A stretch of DNA of 64,000 nucleotides from JAPLHP01 sp963720375 (GCA_963720375.1 CAVRFM010000020.1:1-64000); one strand, 5' to 3'; positions 1-8,673 are shown, counted from the stretch's first letter. A program made the numbers and translations. The notes: a model not told the origin generated them from the sequence alone.

Positions 1-8
1 CTGCCAGG

Positions 9-1823
9 ATGTTTGGACTCTTTGCCGGCTTTGCCAGCCTGGCTCTGGCCATAGGGCCTGGTTCTGGCGGACCAGGCTATCAGTGGGCCCTCATCATTCA
101 GGACGTAACATTAGTCGGATTTGGGGCGTCATTCCTTCTCTTTGTAGCTGTTCTTAGAGGAGAAGCATCCTGGTCGTCCTGGCGTGTTGTTCGGCCTGTA
201 CCTCTGTTTGTGGGGTTCGGGTTTATCTTGGCTGTAGGTTACATAGCATCGGTCTTTGTCAGACCCACCTGGTACGAGTGGATAAAGCCGGTGTTACATT
301 TCTATCTAGCTGCCTCCTTCTTTGGAGGAATCGGATTACTAGCCTTCAAGGCCAGTCAAGAAAGCTCTCTGGCCCTTCGCCATCAAGCCCGGCTGCTACT
401 GTGGGGCATAGTCTTGAGTTCGCTGCCATTTGTCAGTTTTACGCTTATCCCGGAGGCCCTGGGGCGGCAGTCAGTTCTTCCGGTTTATGTCAGTATCCTG
501 GCCCTGGTGCTCATGCCTGTTTCCTTTGCCTACGCTATTCTGCAGTATCAGCTACTGGGGATACGCCGATTAGTCCACAAAGGAATGGTCTATGGAATCA
601 CCGCCTTCGCCTTATTGGTCATCATCACTTTTGGTCTGGTTATTCCGTTATCTGACAGGGTTTCAAGTCACAGATACCCTCTTCTGGTTTCTGCAATCGT
701 GGCTGGTGGAATAGTCCTCTTCTTTCCTTTGCGGCAGGCGGCGCAGTGGCTGGTAGATAACCTTCTTTATCGAGATGCCGTGGATTACCAGATGTTTCTT
801 GATGGCATACATGAGAACCTGGCCACATCTGACAATAGTTCTCATCCGGTAAGTGGGATAGCTCATCTCCTGGCAGAGATCATGCATCTGGAATCGGTCC
901 TGGTATTTCTGGGCGATGATCCTGTCCAAAGCAAGCTGGTTGCCTCAGCAGGCAGACGATCCCAAGAGGTTCTTCGGCATATGACCTCGGAAATTCAGCC
1001 AAACGCTCAAACAGCAGAAAATCGAGACTACGTAGAACTGCGTTGGGAATCCGACACCTTGATATTAATTAACCTCCGGTCAGCCGGGAGCTACCTGGGA
1101 TACCTGTTGCTGGGCCCCAAAGAGGGAGGCGAGGTCTTTGTGGAGGAAGAAAAGCGCCTGATAGCAACGGTAGTCCCCTTCCTTGCCCTTGCTGTCAGCA
1201 AGGGCCAACTATCTGAAGAACTGCGGGACCTGAACCAACGGCTGGTTAAAGCTGAGGAGATGGAGCGGGCGCGGGTAGCAGGTGACCTTCATGATGGGCC
1301 TCTTCAGAAGGCTATTGTACTTGCTGCGGCCGGTGACGCCGTTCCACAAGATGAGAAAAGAAGCATCGCTCACCAGTTGGTTACCGAACTCCGTGAGGTC
1401 TGCTCGCGTCTGCGCCCGGCAATCCTCGATGATCTGGGGGTCATCCCCGCTATAGAGTGGCTCCTGGAAAACATACCCAAGCGGTTCAGCTTGGCCACCC
1501 ACTTCTCACTGCAAGATTTACATGAGGAAGAAAGGTTCCCATCCGATATCGAGCTGGCATTGTTCCGTGTGAGTCAGGAGGCTATAAATAACACCGTGAA
1601 GCATGCAGAAGCAACCTCCGTGCACATTTCCCTCTCTAGGGAAAACAACGCCCTTGTTCTCAAAGTGCAGGACGATGGCGTTGGCTTTTATCCGGCAGCC
1701 CATGGCAACACCGGTTTCGGGCTTTCCCAGATGCGTGAGCGGGTTGTGCAGTTGAACGGATCCTTAGACATTCATTCCAGCCCGGGGTTTGGCACGACGG
1801 TAGTCGCACGTATTCCCCTCTGA
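9..1823 (+). CDS. Membrane sensor histidine kinase (HisKA_3 type), 5' end possibly cut by the window
   Basis: The first 240 residues hold about seven or eight hydrophobic segments, so the sensor part lies in the membrane. A GAF-like region follows (about 260-400), then a dimerisation/phosphoacceptor segment with DLHDGPLQ (His near residue 428), and a GHKL ATPase with N-box (QEAINNTVKHAE, near 524), DDGVGF (near 556) and GFGLSQMRER. This is the LuxR-partner kinase family, which autophosphorylates on His and passes the phosphate to a NarL-type regulator. The likely partner begins 32 bases downstream. The frame is open to the window edge, so the ATG at 9 may be internal and more membrane helices may lie upstream. 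The signal sensed is unknown. Confidence 0.88.
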   Translation: MFGLFAGFASLALAIGPGSGGPGYQWALIIQDVTLVGFGASFLLFVAVLRGEASWSSWRVVRPVPLFVGFGFILAVGYIASVFVRPTWYEWIKPVLHFYLAASFFGGIGLLAFKASQESSLALRHQARLLLWGIVLSSLPFVSFTLIPEALGRQSVLPVYVSILALVLMPVSFAYAILQYQLLGIRRLVHKGMVYGITAFALLVIITFGLVIPLSDRVSSHRYPLLVSAIVAGGIVLFFPLRQAAQWLVDNLLYRDAVDYQMFLDGIHENLATSDNSSHPVSGIAHLLAEIMHLESVLVFLGDDPVQSKLVASAGRRSQEVLRHMTSEIQPNAQTAENRDYVELRWESDTLILINLRSAGSYLGYLLLGPKEGGEVFVEEEKRLIATVVPFLALAVSKGQLSEELRDLNQRLVKAEEMERARVAGDLHDGPLQKAIVLAAAGDAVPQDEKRSIAHQLVTELREVCSRLRPAILDDLGVIPAIEWLLENIPKRFSLATHFSLQDLHEEERFPSDIELALFRVSQEAINNTVKHAEATSVHISLSRENNALVLKVQDDGVGFYPAAHGNTGFGLSQMRERVVQLNGSLDIHSSPGFGTTVVARIPL

Positions 1824-1855
1824 TAACGGAGAAATCATTGTGAAGGGGGTTATAG

Positions 1856-2515
1856 ATGGAATCATCACCACTACCTCTGAGAATCCTTATTGTTGACGAC
1901 CACCAGATGTTTCGTGAGGGGATCCGGCGGCGATTAGAGCAGGAACCTGACATCAGCGTGGTAGGGGAAGCGGCTTCGGCGGAAGAGGCTGTGGCAAAGG
2001 TTCAGCAGACTAACCCAACTATTGTGCTCCTGGATATCCGCTTGCCCAACGTATCCGGAATTGAGCTGGCGCGGCGTTTGCGGCAGCAGTGGCCGGACCT
2101 GAAGATCCTGGTGCTCACTGGTTACGACTTCGACCAGTATGTGCGCGCGGTAGCGCGGGTGGGTGTTTCAGGGTATCTGCTGAAAACTGCCCCCCAAGAA
2201 GCTCTGGTGCAGGCGATCCGTGAAATTGCGGCGGGGGGAGCGGTACTGCCACCTGCTATTGCATCCAAGGTGCTGCAGCATTTCTCTGCCTCTTCCTCAC
2301 ACGTCCGGAGTGGCATCCTGGGCGAACTGACGCTCCGGGAGATTGAAGTGCTCGAACTGATGCACCAGGGGATCAGAAATGCTAGCATTGCCAAGCGCCT
2401 TTCCATATCTCCTCGGACAGTGGAAGCACACGCCAGCAGCGTTATCTCAAAATTGGGGGCTCGAAGCAGGACCGAGGCCATTCGCATCGCGCTTGAGAAA
2501 GGCTTGATCAAGTAG
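1856..2515 (+). CDS. NarL/FixJ-family response regulator
   Basis: This 219-residue protein has an N-terminal receiver domain (residues 7-125: acidic pair in VDDHQMF, phosphoacceptor Asp near 60 in LLDIRLPN, Lys in YLLKTA) and a C-terminal LuxR-type helix-turn-helix (about 150-215: LTLREIEVLELM, SISPRTVEAHASSVISKLG). It should be a DNA-binding transcription regulator switched by phosphorylation. It lies directly after the HisKA_3 kinase on the same strand, with a GAAGGGGG ribosome site before the ATG, so the two form an orthodox two-component pair. No target promoter can be named from the sequence. Confidence 0.93.
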   Translation: MESSPLPLRILIVDDHQMFREGIRRRLEQEPDISVVGEAASAEEAVAKVQQTNPTIVLLDIRLPNVSGIELARRLRQQWPDLKILVLTGYDFDQYVRAVARVGVSGYLLKTAPQEALVQAIREIAAGGAVLPPAIASKVLQHFSASSSHVRSGILGELTLREIEVLELMHQGIRNASIAKRLSISPRTVEAHASSVISKLGARSRTEAIRIALEKGLIK

Positions 2516-2982
2516 CGCTGCTCACTTCTTGGTACTCTCCAATGGAAGGTGGTTGTCTGCGTAGGGTTCTTCACAGGTTGCTCCTTCTGGACGAATTGAA
2601 TGTTCACCATGATTGACTGACCCTCCTTCATGAAATTCCCGATGATTCATCGGATACATCACTTCTACGGAATACCGGCGAGGGTGTCAAGCATGGGGAA
2701 ATGTAGTAAGATACATCCCTTTTTCACGTCTTTCCCTGATTTTTGCTGCAATAAAACGCATGCAGCAGCCGAGGAGACCGGCACGGCAGCCGGAGAGAGC
2801 TTCTGCGCCTATGCACCAATGCAAAGTGAGGATGCTGGTGGGCTATGAATGAGAGCGAAAGGCTGTGATAGGGTAATCACCCGAGGTAAACTGACTGCTC
2901 CTCGGTAGAAGTTGGCATCTGTGACAGAATTTTCCGGTGGTAATGAAAAGCAGCGAAACTTCCGTCCGTGTGCATCGCATTG
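2516..2982. other. Intergenic region without a recognisable gene
   Basis: This stretch separates the response regulator from the convergent DUF6602 gene. Short open frames are present on both strands, but none has a recognisable family, a convincing ribosome site and a sensible length together. I see no tRNA and no clear terminator. Confidence 0.4.
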
Positions 2983-3804
2983 CTAGGGAATTAAGAGGAC
3001 CTTGTTGATCAAGTCTCCGTACAAGAAGAAAATCTGAGCAGAAGCCGCTGCATTCTGCTGTAAGCTGTTAATCACCCACACAATACCGTGAAGGTCAGGG
3101 TCTCTGGTGGACAACTTGTAGGTTCCCAGTTGGGGTTCCTCCTGCGAACCACCAGTGATGTTCACGACCTTCATTCCCGGAACAATCCGGATGATCACAT
3201 ATTTCCCAGCGACATGAATCAGATGAGGGCGCCGGGTAATCGGAATGTCGGGGTGTTCAGCATAGAAGGAGTTTACATGTCCTAGGACAGTTTCCCCCTC
3301 AAGTCCTCGTGTCGCATACACTATCTTGTAGGGCCAGTCGTCGTAGTTCGGGATCATGATTGTGAGACTGACTCGTCCCTCCAACGGCTTCATTGCTGGA
3401 ACTGAAGCGATGTTAGATAGTGCATCTTCTAGCTGAGTCTTGTCTAGCATGGACTTGATGGATGCAACGCCGAGAGTGCCTTCCACAGGCGCAAACGACT
3501 TGCCCACCCCTTCGGTGTCGTGGAAATTGAAGCGTGGAGCTGTATCTGTGGTGACTATGACATCCAACTGCTTTGACTCGATGCCATTGTCATCGAAAAG
3601 GAAGCCCCCGAGGAAGACATTACACTTGGAAGGAGCGTGTTGTCGCAGAAAGTCCGCATAGATTCGTTCTCTGCTCATGCCAACATCAGTAGTGTTGGGA
3701 AAAACAGATGAGGCATCGGCTTCACCACGCAGCACCTCTGCGACTTTGAGGTAGTAGTTGCGTAATCGATTAAAGAATGGTTGAGGCATTCGCTCCAGTC
3801 CCAA
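2983..3804 (-). CDS. DUF6602 family protein, restriction-endonuclease-like fold
   Basis: The 273-residue product matches the DUF6602 pattern: an N-terminal helical part, then QLDVIVTTD and a PVEGTLGVASIKSMLDK stretch. The latter resembles the beta-strand core with acidic residue and (E/S)xK of PD-(D/E)XK-like folds. No signal peptide or membrane segment is seen. Members of this group are often stand-alone accessory genes near defence or mobile loci. Here the neighbours (membrane protein, lipoprotein) give no functional lead. Met6 (MPQPFF) is an alternative start. Nuclease activity is inference from fold similarity only; the Lys is present but the acidic partner is placed by eye. Confidence 0.6.
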   Translation of the reverse strand: MGLERMPQPFFNRLRNYYLKVAEVLRGEADASSVFPNTTDVGMSRERIYADFLRQHAPSKCNVFLGGFLFDDNGIESKQLDVIVTTDTAPRFNFHDTEGVGKSFAPVEGTLGVASIKSMLDKTQLEDALSNIASVPAMKPLEGRVSLTIMIPNYDDWPYKIVYATRGLEGETVLGHVNSFYAEHPDIPITRRPHLIHVAGKYVIIRIVPGMKVVNITGGSQEEPQLGTYKLSTRDPDLHGIVWVINSLQQNAAASAQIFFLYGDLINKVLLIP

Positions 3805-3914
3805 CTTTCTTTATTTGTGCTACTGCAATAGCTGTGCAAATTCTAGTCTAGTCGATCCAATCACGTCAATTGCAGGAGTAAATCCTCCCCTTCCTGTCCA
3901 ATCTGATCTTCGGG

Positions 3915-3923
3915 TGGTATAAT
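3915..3923 (+). promoter_or_regulatory. Extended -10 promoter element upstream of the 4012 gene
   Basis: TGGTATAAT is a perfect extended -10 (TGn plus TATAAT), about 90 bases before the next plus-strand gene. No strong -35 box is visible at the right spacing, as is common for extended -10 promoters. Confidence 0.5.
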
Positions 3924-4011
3924 AGTGGAGAATAGCTGAGAATAAGAGCCTGCTTTCAAATCGGTCTCAGGTGAACCTATAGTCCAAGATTGAATTGAGG
4001 TATCAAGCTTG

Positions 4012-4998
4012 ATGCGCAAACTCCTTACCAGTTTCTTGATGCTACTGTGGTTATTGTCGATTGCGTCTTGGGTAGGCCTCTCCATCTGGTCGTATTCTAC
4101 CACCTCCAAGATTACGCCCACAGACGTCCAAGGTTTCAATGATAACAACTCTGCGTATTTGAATGTGGGACTTGCCATCCCTCTATATGACCCAAAGGTG
4201 GGGAGTATAACAATCGCAATTACCTGTGGGCTTGCACCGAATGTTCAGAATGCACTTAAGCAGGCAATAGGACTCACTGATAGCCATGAGTACGACTTGT
4301 CACTGAACATCAACCCAGTGCAATTCAATACTGGAAAATCCATCTCCTTTCAATACCCTCCACAGAGTGGAAGCAGTGTCAGCATAGCAATAATTGCGCA
4401 TGGGTCTGAGAATGTCATAGCGGAGGCAGCCCAACTTGCTAACTCATACCAGGTTGATAATCAAACAGAGATTAAATGGACTGATCGGACATTTCTAGCA
4501 CCACTTGACTCTTATAAAGTGAGGCTGTCTTTCCAAATGGCTGTGCCACCAGGTGTGGAGATACCAGATACAGCCATTTCTTCCGGTGGGGGTTATCTGA
4601 TGCCCTGCAAATTCTACGAAACCCACGTAGATGGTAACTATCACTGCACAGTGAAGGCCGTGAGTAACAATGAAATCGAACTGCAATTTAACCGGGATTC
4701 GCACTACATTTGGTTTTTGATATTGCCATTTCTATTCATTGTGATATCAGGCATCTTAGTAGTCATCGGACGCACCAGCAAAGTGCGCAACTATTACTTT
4801 GGGGTATTTGCTATACTGCTCACATTCAGCTCGTGGGGTCTAACGAGATCACTCGCTGTTCCTGGAGCCACGGCACCTGTTACTCTATATGACGTTGTTG
4901 TATTAGTCAGTTGTGTAATCGCACTATTTGTTACACTCCCATTCTGGGGGGACTTAGTAAGAGATCTGAAAGACACTTGGACCGGTGTCAAATCGTAA
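4012..4998 (+). CDS. Membrane protein of unknown function, four predicted membrane segments
   Basis: I do not recognise the family. The protein (328 residues from this ATG) starts with a hydrophobic anchor (about 5-30). A long polar, beta-rich region without paired cysteine motifs follows (about 35-230). The C-terminus has three hydrophobic helices (about 233-250, 260-280, 294-312) and a short basic/acidic tail. This suggests a large loop outside the membrane held by helices at both ends. A TTG three bases upstream could also serve as start; ATG is preferred. It has its own extended -10 promoter and appears monocistronic. The downstream gene has a separate promoter. Confidence 0.7.
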   Translation: MRKLLTSFLMLLWLLSIASWVGLSIWSYSTTSKITPTDVQGFNDNNSAYLNVGLAIPLYDPKVGSITIAITCGLAPNVQNALKQAIGLTDSHEYDLSLNINPVQFNTGKSISFQYPPQSGSSVSIAIIAHGSENVIAEAAQLANSYQVDNQTEIKWTDRTFLAPLDSYKVRLSFQMAVPPGVEIPDTAISSGGGYLMPCKFYETHVDGNYHCTVKAVSNNEIELQFNRDSHYIWFLILPFLFIVISGILVVIGRTSKVRNYYFGVFAILLTFSSWGLTRSLAVPGATAPVTLYDVVVLVSCVIALFVTLPFWGDLVRDLKDTWTGVKS

Positions 4999-5030
4999 GC
5001 CCCTCCTTGGCGTTTGTACCCAAGCCGAGG

Positions 5031-5060
5031 TTGACATCCTTTGTCCGTTGATGCTATTGT
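5031..5060 (+). promoter_or_regulatory. Sigma70-type promoter for the lipoprotein gene at 5151
   Basis: TTGACA (5031-5036), an 18-base spacer ending in TGC, and TATTGT (5055-5060). The start of transcription should lie near 5067, about 85 bases before the start codon. The same module, with its flanks, recurs at 6145-6201 before the next gene. Confidence 0.65.
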
Positions 5061-5150
5061 CCGAGGCGACTTCCTGAAACAGGCATCCTTAGACACAAAT
5101 GCTGCCCGAGCGGGGCAAGGGAAGAATATTCAACAAAAAGGGGGGGCACA

Positions 5151-6035
5151 ATGAAGCCTGCTAAAGTTCTAATCTTTCTCATTGTGGTGATCCTGCTTGC
5201 GGGGTTGGTGCTGGGAACCTCCTGCGGTGGACGGGGGCTGACAGGGGAGACAGGGGTTGGTATTAAGAGCATCGTTGACAACCATGATGGCACTTTCACC
5301 CTGACAATGACTGATAATTCCACTTTCACTACTGACAATCTGACAGGCCCTCAGGGAGTGACAGGACCACAAATGAGAGCCTCGTTGTTCAGCCTGCCGT
5401 GGGAGTGGGATCAGAATCTTGGTGCCTTTGTTATTGCGCCGGGCAACCTTCCTGAGATTGATGGTTCGGGTTTCTCGGACAACACAACGGTTGAAATCTA
5501 CCTCGTCGTCGCTCCGACAAATAGGATACTGTTGGAGGCCCTGACAACGAACAGCCTGGGGTGTTTTTATACCGATTTGTCACAGATAAACACTTCAATA
5601 CAAGTGGCACCTGCCGCCGATCTCGATCAGACCAACGGTAGCGAAGTGTGGAGAACATGCTATTTCGAAGGGGTGGTGGATGGGATAGCAATTGCCACAG
5701 TGCCCACCGTTATCTTTAGGGCGAGCTACGTGCAGGCGGCCAATACCGAGTTGCACAATGCCAAGACAGCAGTCGCTGCATGTCTGTACGATGCTAATAA
5801 ATCTCAGCTCACGCTGCATGCTCCTTGGGATGGCACTGCAGGCAAGGTAACAGCTACAGCCGACGACTTGTCGACAATAGATGCGTCCAGCTATATCAAC
5901 GGCACATTCAAGGCTACTTACACTTTCGATGTGAATGGTACGCTTACTAGCGCTACCCTCACTCCAGCTCCAGGCAATACGGCTTGGACTGGTATTAAGT
6001 GGGATTCCGGTACCCTCAGTTGGGTGCAGGCCTAA
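5151..6035 (+). CDS. Secreted lipoprotein with a short collagen-like segment
   Basis: The 294-residue protein begins with a lipoprotein signal: a basic start (MKPAK), a hydrophobic core and a lipobox-like LGTSC with Cys near residue 25. The mature part should therefore be lipid-anchored outside the cytoplasmic membrane. Next come a DGTFTLTMTDNSTFTTDNLTGPQG segment, seen as an exported phage-tail/collagen-like motif in other surface proteins, and a beta-rich domain with no family I can name. It is flanked by its own promoter (5031) and a strong terminator (6088), so it is monocistronic. Function unknown; a surface or adhesion role is only inference. Confidence 0.75.
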   Translation: MKPAKVLIFLIVVILLAGLVLGTSCGGRGLTGETGVGIKSIVDNHDGTFTLTMTDNSTFTTDNLTGPQGVTGPQMRASLFSLPWEWDQNLGAFVIAPGNLPEIDGSGFSDNTTVEIYLVVAPTNRILLEALTTNSLGCFYTDLSQINTSIQVAPAADLDQTNGSEVWRTCYFEGVVDGIAIATVPTVIFRASYVQAANTELHNAKTAVAACLYDANKSQLTLHAPWDGTAGKVTATADDLSTIDASSYINGTFKATYTFDVNGTLTSATLTPAPGNTAWTGIKWDSGTLSWVQA

Positions 6036-6087
6036 ATAGGAGTCACTTGAACCCAGGAATAGCAGACCCCAGGAGAAAGTCTCAATG

Positions 6088-6120
6088 GGGGTGGGCAGAG
6101 ATGTCCACCCCTGTCTTTTC
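6088..6120 (+). terminator. Intrinsic terminator of the lipoprotein gene
   Basis: GGGGTGG (6088-6094) pairs with CCACCCC (6105-6111) around a 10-base loop and is followed by TGTCTTTTC. It lies 52 bases after the stop codon. A near copy sits at 37005 after another gene. Confidence 0.75.
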
Positions 6121-6157
6121 TTCAGCATCAGTCTCTCCCTCTGTATCCAAGCTGAGG

Positions 6158-6186
6158 TTGACAGCCTCTTTACTCCAGTGTATTGT
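6158..6186 (+). promoter_or_regulatory. Sigma70-type promoter for the gene at 6266
   Basis: TTGACA (6158-6163), 17-base spacer, TATTGT (6181-6186). It is a diverged copy of the module at 5031-5060, including GCTGAGG before the -35 box and CCGGGG after the -10 box. Confidence 0.65.
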
Positions 6187-6265
6187 CCGGGGTGACCTGT
6201 ACGCTTAGATAGCAGCGTGGAGCCTTTCGCAGGTCTCGTAGGGAGAGTCGACCTGAAGGAGTTCG

Positions 6266-6808
6266 ATGGCGCTTCAACCTGATGACTTGAAGAAGAGACT
6301 GACTCCAGAAGTCAGGGAGAATATTCTCCGTGATAACTGGCATTCCCATGATGCAAGATGGTTCTTGAAAGTCAGTCAGGAATTCGGATTTGATGTGGGC
6401 AACAGACTAAATCAAATCACACTAAGGTCGATGGCCAAGACAGACATGAGACGTGTGCTAGAGGCCATTAATTGGCCGGAGATTCAAAGTCCTGATGATG
6501 TTGTCACGGTATTTCAGATTGCCCAAGAGCTATACTTTCCCCCGCCATTGTTCCAAGTTGCACCTAAGGCAATTGGTGCAGACTCCATTAAGGTAAACAT
6601 CACTAGATGTGGTACGTTTGAGGAGGTAAGAAAGGCTGGGATTGTCGGAGTATACCAGTGTCCCTGCGCTATTCGATTCGAGTCGTGGTCAGAAGCTTGT
6701 CGCCTTCGTGGGAGGGCGAACATTCTGAGGAGTATGATGCGGGGAGACCCAGTTTGTGAGGTATCCCTTTCTCTTCAATTTCCCGCCAACGAGACAGACG
6801 GGAACTAG
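6266..6808 (+). CDS. DUF6125-like protein
   Basis: The 180-residue protein carries the pattern of DUF6125 (a group related to L-2-amino-thiazoline-4-carboxylate hydrolase-like proteins): an N-terminal helical DARWFLKVSQEFGFDVGNRL segment, a central helical part, and a C-terminal part with paired cysteines (GVYQCPCAIRFES). A second, longer member with similar order lies at 11323-11967 on the other strand. Ribosome site GAAGGAG precedes the ATG. No membrane segment is seen. The enzymatic role is unknown; family membership rests on remembered pattern, not alignment. Confidence 0.65.
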   Translation: MALQPDDLKKRLTPEVRENILRDNWHSHDARWFLKVSQEFGFDVGNRLNQITLRSMAKTDMRRVLEAINWPEIQSPDDVVTVFQIAQELYFPPPLFQVAPKAIGADSIKVNITRCGTFEEVRKAGIVGVYQCPCAIRFESWSEACRLRGRANILRSMMRGDPVCEVSLSLQFPANETDGN

Positions 6809-6861
6809 CTGTTCGGTTCTGCCTCAATTGGTGCCTTGTAGAACCCCGATCTCTCCACCTC

Positions 6862-6887
6862 TACCCCTTCAGCCCCAGATGGTCACA
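6862..6887. repeat. Short direct repeat, copy 1 of 3
   Basis: The unit reads TACCCCTTCAGCCCC followed by AGATGGTCACA. Near-identical copies lie at 7242 and 7522. It is not palindromic and belongs to no coding frame I can support. Confidence 0.6.
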
Positions 6888-7007
6888 GTAAGAAAGATGA
6901 TCCTTCCAGCATTGGCATCCCCGATTTCTAATGCATTTCTTATAATCTTCTAGCGTTGTTCTAACATAACCTGGCTACACTTGCGGAAGAGCGTTTTGAG
7001 GAGACAC

Positions 7008-7211
7008 ATGAGAAACAGAGATCTGATCCGGAAGAAAAGCCTATTGCCAGCCGTGGCTTTGGCTTTGATAGTATTGCCAGAACCGGTGACAACCGTGGTA
7101 GGTGTGGCATTACTCTGCCTGTGTCTTGCCTTTCCTGCCTTGAGAGGGCAGCCGGGCTACAGACCTGCGCCTTGCTCTGGAGTAGTAGTGTTGAGGGGAT
7201 CACTGCCTTAG
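7008..7211 (+). CDS. Small hydrophobic protein, unknown
   Basis: This 67-residue frame starts at an ATG with a good ribosome site (TGAGGAGACAC just upstream). It has a basic N-terminus (MRNRDLIRKKSLL), then one or two hydrophobic stretches split by a PEPVTT turn (about 12-48), and a Pro/Gly-rich tail. It looks like a short membrane protein. It is not a family I can name, and it sits between two copies of a 26-base repeat, so it could also be a remnant. Confidence is modest. Confidence 0.42.
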   Translation: MRNRDLIRKKSLLPAVALALIVLPEPVTTVVGVALLCLCLAFPALRGQPGYRPAPCSGVVVLRGSLP

Positions 7212-7241
7212 TAGTTTCGTAGGCCAAGGGCTTTCTCAGTG

Positions 7242-7267
7242 TACCCCTTCAGCCCTAGATGGTCACA
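7242..7267. repeat. Short direct repeat, copy 2 of 3
   Basis: Differs from the copy at 6862 at a single base (CCCTAGATGG instead of CCCCAGATGG). Confidence 0.6.
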
Positions 7268-7344
7268 GGGGAGCGTCTGTGAGGTTATGTACAAAAAAGA
7301 GAAGGGGGCCCGTTACAGCCCCCACCACTGATACTGATAATCTG

Positions 7345-7500
7345 CTAGTCCGGTTTCGGCTTTGCAATATGACCCGCCTGTTTTCCATCTGCACCGACAT
7401 AGTGCCGCCACCGATCCACATGGTAGTGTTCGTCATAGTGGCTCAGATAGATCGGTTTACCACAAAACGCACAAGTTCCCTTCGTCTTCTTTTCCACCAT
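7345..7500 (-). CDS. Zinc-finger-like microprotein, 51 residues
   Basis: The product has CAFCGKPIYLSHYDEHYH, a CxxC knuckle followed by a His-rich stretch, so it probably binds one zinc ion. The rest is basic and ends in KPKPD. The start ATG at 7500 has a GGGGGTTAG sequence just upstream. No partner gene is obvious. The third copy of the 26-base repeat lies 22 bases upstream, where a promoter would be expected. It belongs with several other zinc-ribbon microproteins in this window. Function unknown. Confidence 0.6.
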   Translation of the reverse strand: MVEKKTKGTCAFCGKPIYLSHYDEHYHVDRWRHYVGADGKQAGHIAKPKPD

Positions 7501-7521
7501 ATCTAACCCCCAACGATATTG

Positions 7522-7545
7522 TATCCCTTCGGCCCCAGATGGTCA
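7522..7545. repeat. Short direct repeat, copy 3 of 3
   Basis: A more diverged copy (TATCCCTTCGGCCCCAGATGG then TCA) placed just upstream of the zinc-finger microprotein gene on the minus strand. Confidence 0.55.
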
Positions 7546-7689
7546 TTTCTGCCATAGCGGATGACACTCCTGTAGCTTGACCCCCTGTGTTCACCCTCAT
7601 CATATCCCCAAAATAGGGACTAAGGTCTCAAGACAGCATGGTCATTGGCGTGGAATACTGGACACATGGATAGGCAGATAGGAGGCCGC

Positions 7690-8379
7690 ATGAGCAAGTT
7701 CGTGGGCGGTGTTATCGGGTTCTTTGTCGGCGGCTTTCTAGTATCCTACCTGTTTGGCTTCATAGTCGATGCTGTGTTCGGCTCTTCACCTATCAGCGTT
7801 ACGACGACTAGCTCGTTCCTTGGCGTCTTCATTGGCCCTGCGGCTGCTCTGGTGGGAGCCATCACGGGAGCGCTGGCAGGAGCACGCATCGCTTCAAGAG
7901 GGAAGGATAAGCCAGCCGACGCCGTGATGACTGGTCCACAGCAAGGGGGCATTTTATCTGGCGACATACTGAAAGCACAGCCTGTTCAGGGCAAATGTCC
8001 GTTCTGCCACAGCACCACCTTCCGTGTCGAGGAGAAGGCTGGCTTACGGAGATGCAGCGATTGCCATTCAGTCCTACCCAACTACATACACGGGGCAACG
8101 GATAACTTGCAGGGCGGATTTGAAGTAGGTAGAGAGGAGGTAGCAAACATACGTAGGAGTTCTATTGGCACCGTGCTGACCTGGATTGGCGGCTCAGTAA
8201 TCCTCTATGCGCTCGCACTAGTGGCGCAGGCCGCATGGATATGGTTCGCCACTATCCTAACGGATAATCCCGGTGAAGGCGATGCTATGTTGCACATTCT
8301 CTGGCCAGTGGCCCTGGGTGGAGGTGCGCTCGGCACCATGATGCTGATCTTTGGAAAGGCGTTGCGACATGGCCGGTAA
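7690..8379 (+). CDS. Membrane protein with a central zinc ribbon
   Basis: The 229-residue protein starts at an ATG behind AGGAGGCC; an upstream in-frame ATG lacks a ribosome site. It has two glycine-rich helices at the N-terminus (about 5-70), then a CPFCHSTTFR...RRCSDCHS zinc ribbon (about 97-120), and two C-terminal helices (about 160-185 and 195-220). The N-terminal glycine-zipper pattern is typical of small inner-membrane proteins. The C-terminal 80 residues are duplicated in the next gene. No family name can be given. A plausible topology puts the zinc ribbon in the cytoplasm between two hairpins of helices. Confidence 0.65.
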   Translation: MSKFVGGVIGFFVGGFLVSYLFGFIVDAVFGSSPISVTTTSSFLGVFIGPAAALVGAITGALAGARIASRGKDKPADAVMTGPQQGGILSGDILKAQPVQGKCPFCHSTTFRVEEKAGLRRCSDCHSVLPNYIHGATDNLQGGFEVGREEVANIRRSSIGTVLTWIGGSVILYALALVAQAAWIWFATILTDNPGEGDAMLHILWPVALGGGALGTMMLIFGKALRHGR

Positions 8380-8445
8380 GTTGCATGATTACAGCAACTA
8401 GGCAGAGAGGCGGTCACAGTGATCAACAAGAAGGAGGTGGCAAAC

Positions 8446-8673
8446 ATGCGCAGAAATGTCAGCGGTGCTGTGCTAATGTGGCTTGGCGGCACAATGATGG
8501 TCGGTGCCTTGGTAGCACTAATGATTGCCGTTCTTATGGGCATGGGCACTGTAGTAACGGATAACCCTGGTGAATACGATGCTACGTTGTCCATTCTCTG
8601 TCCAGTGGCCCTGGCTGGGGGTGCGGTCGGCCTCCTGATGCTGTTGTATGGTAGATGGCGAGTTCACCGGTAA
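8446..8673 (+). CDS. Small membrane protein, tandem copy of the previous gene's C-terminus
   Basis: This 75-residue protein has two hydrophobic helices around a TDNPGEYDATLSILCPVALAGG loop. The same arrangement (TDNPGEGDAMLHILWPVALGGG) closes the preceding protein. The DNA before it also repeats, including AGGAGGTGGCAAAC, which in the first gene is coding and here acts as ribosome site. The ATG at 8446 is therefore preferred over the GTG at 8419. It looks like an internal tandem duplication that freed the C-terminal membrane hairpin as a separate gene. Function unknown. Confidence 0.6.
   Translation: MRRNVSGAVLMWLGGTMMVGALVALMIAVLMGMGTVVTDNPGEYDATLSILCPVALAGGAVGLLMLLYGRWRVHR

Noticed and set aside
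2122..2631. Minus-strand frame antisense to the response regulator
   Set aside because: Most of it lies over the coding DNA of a clear response regulator; its composition is that of a shadow frame.
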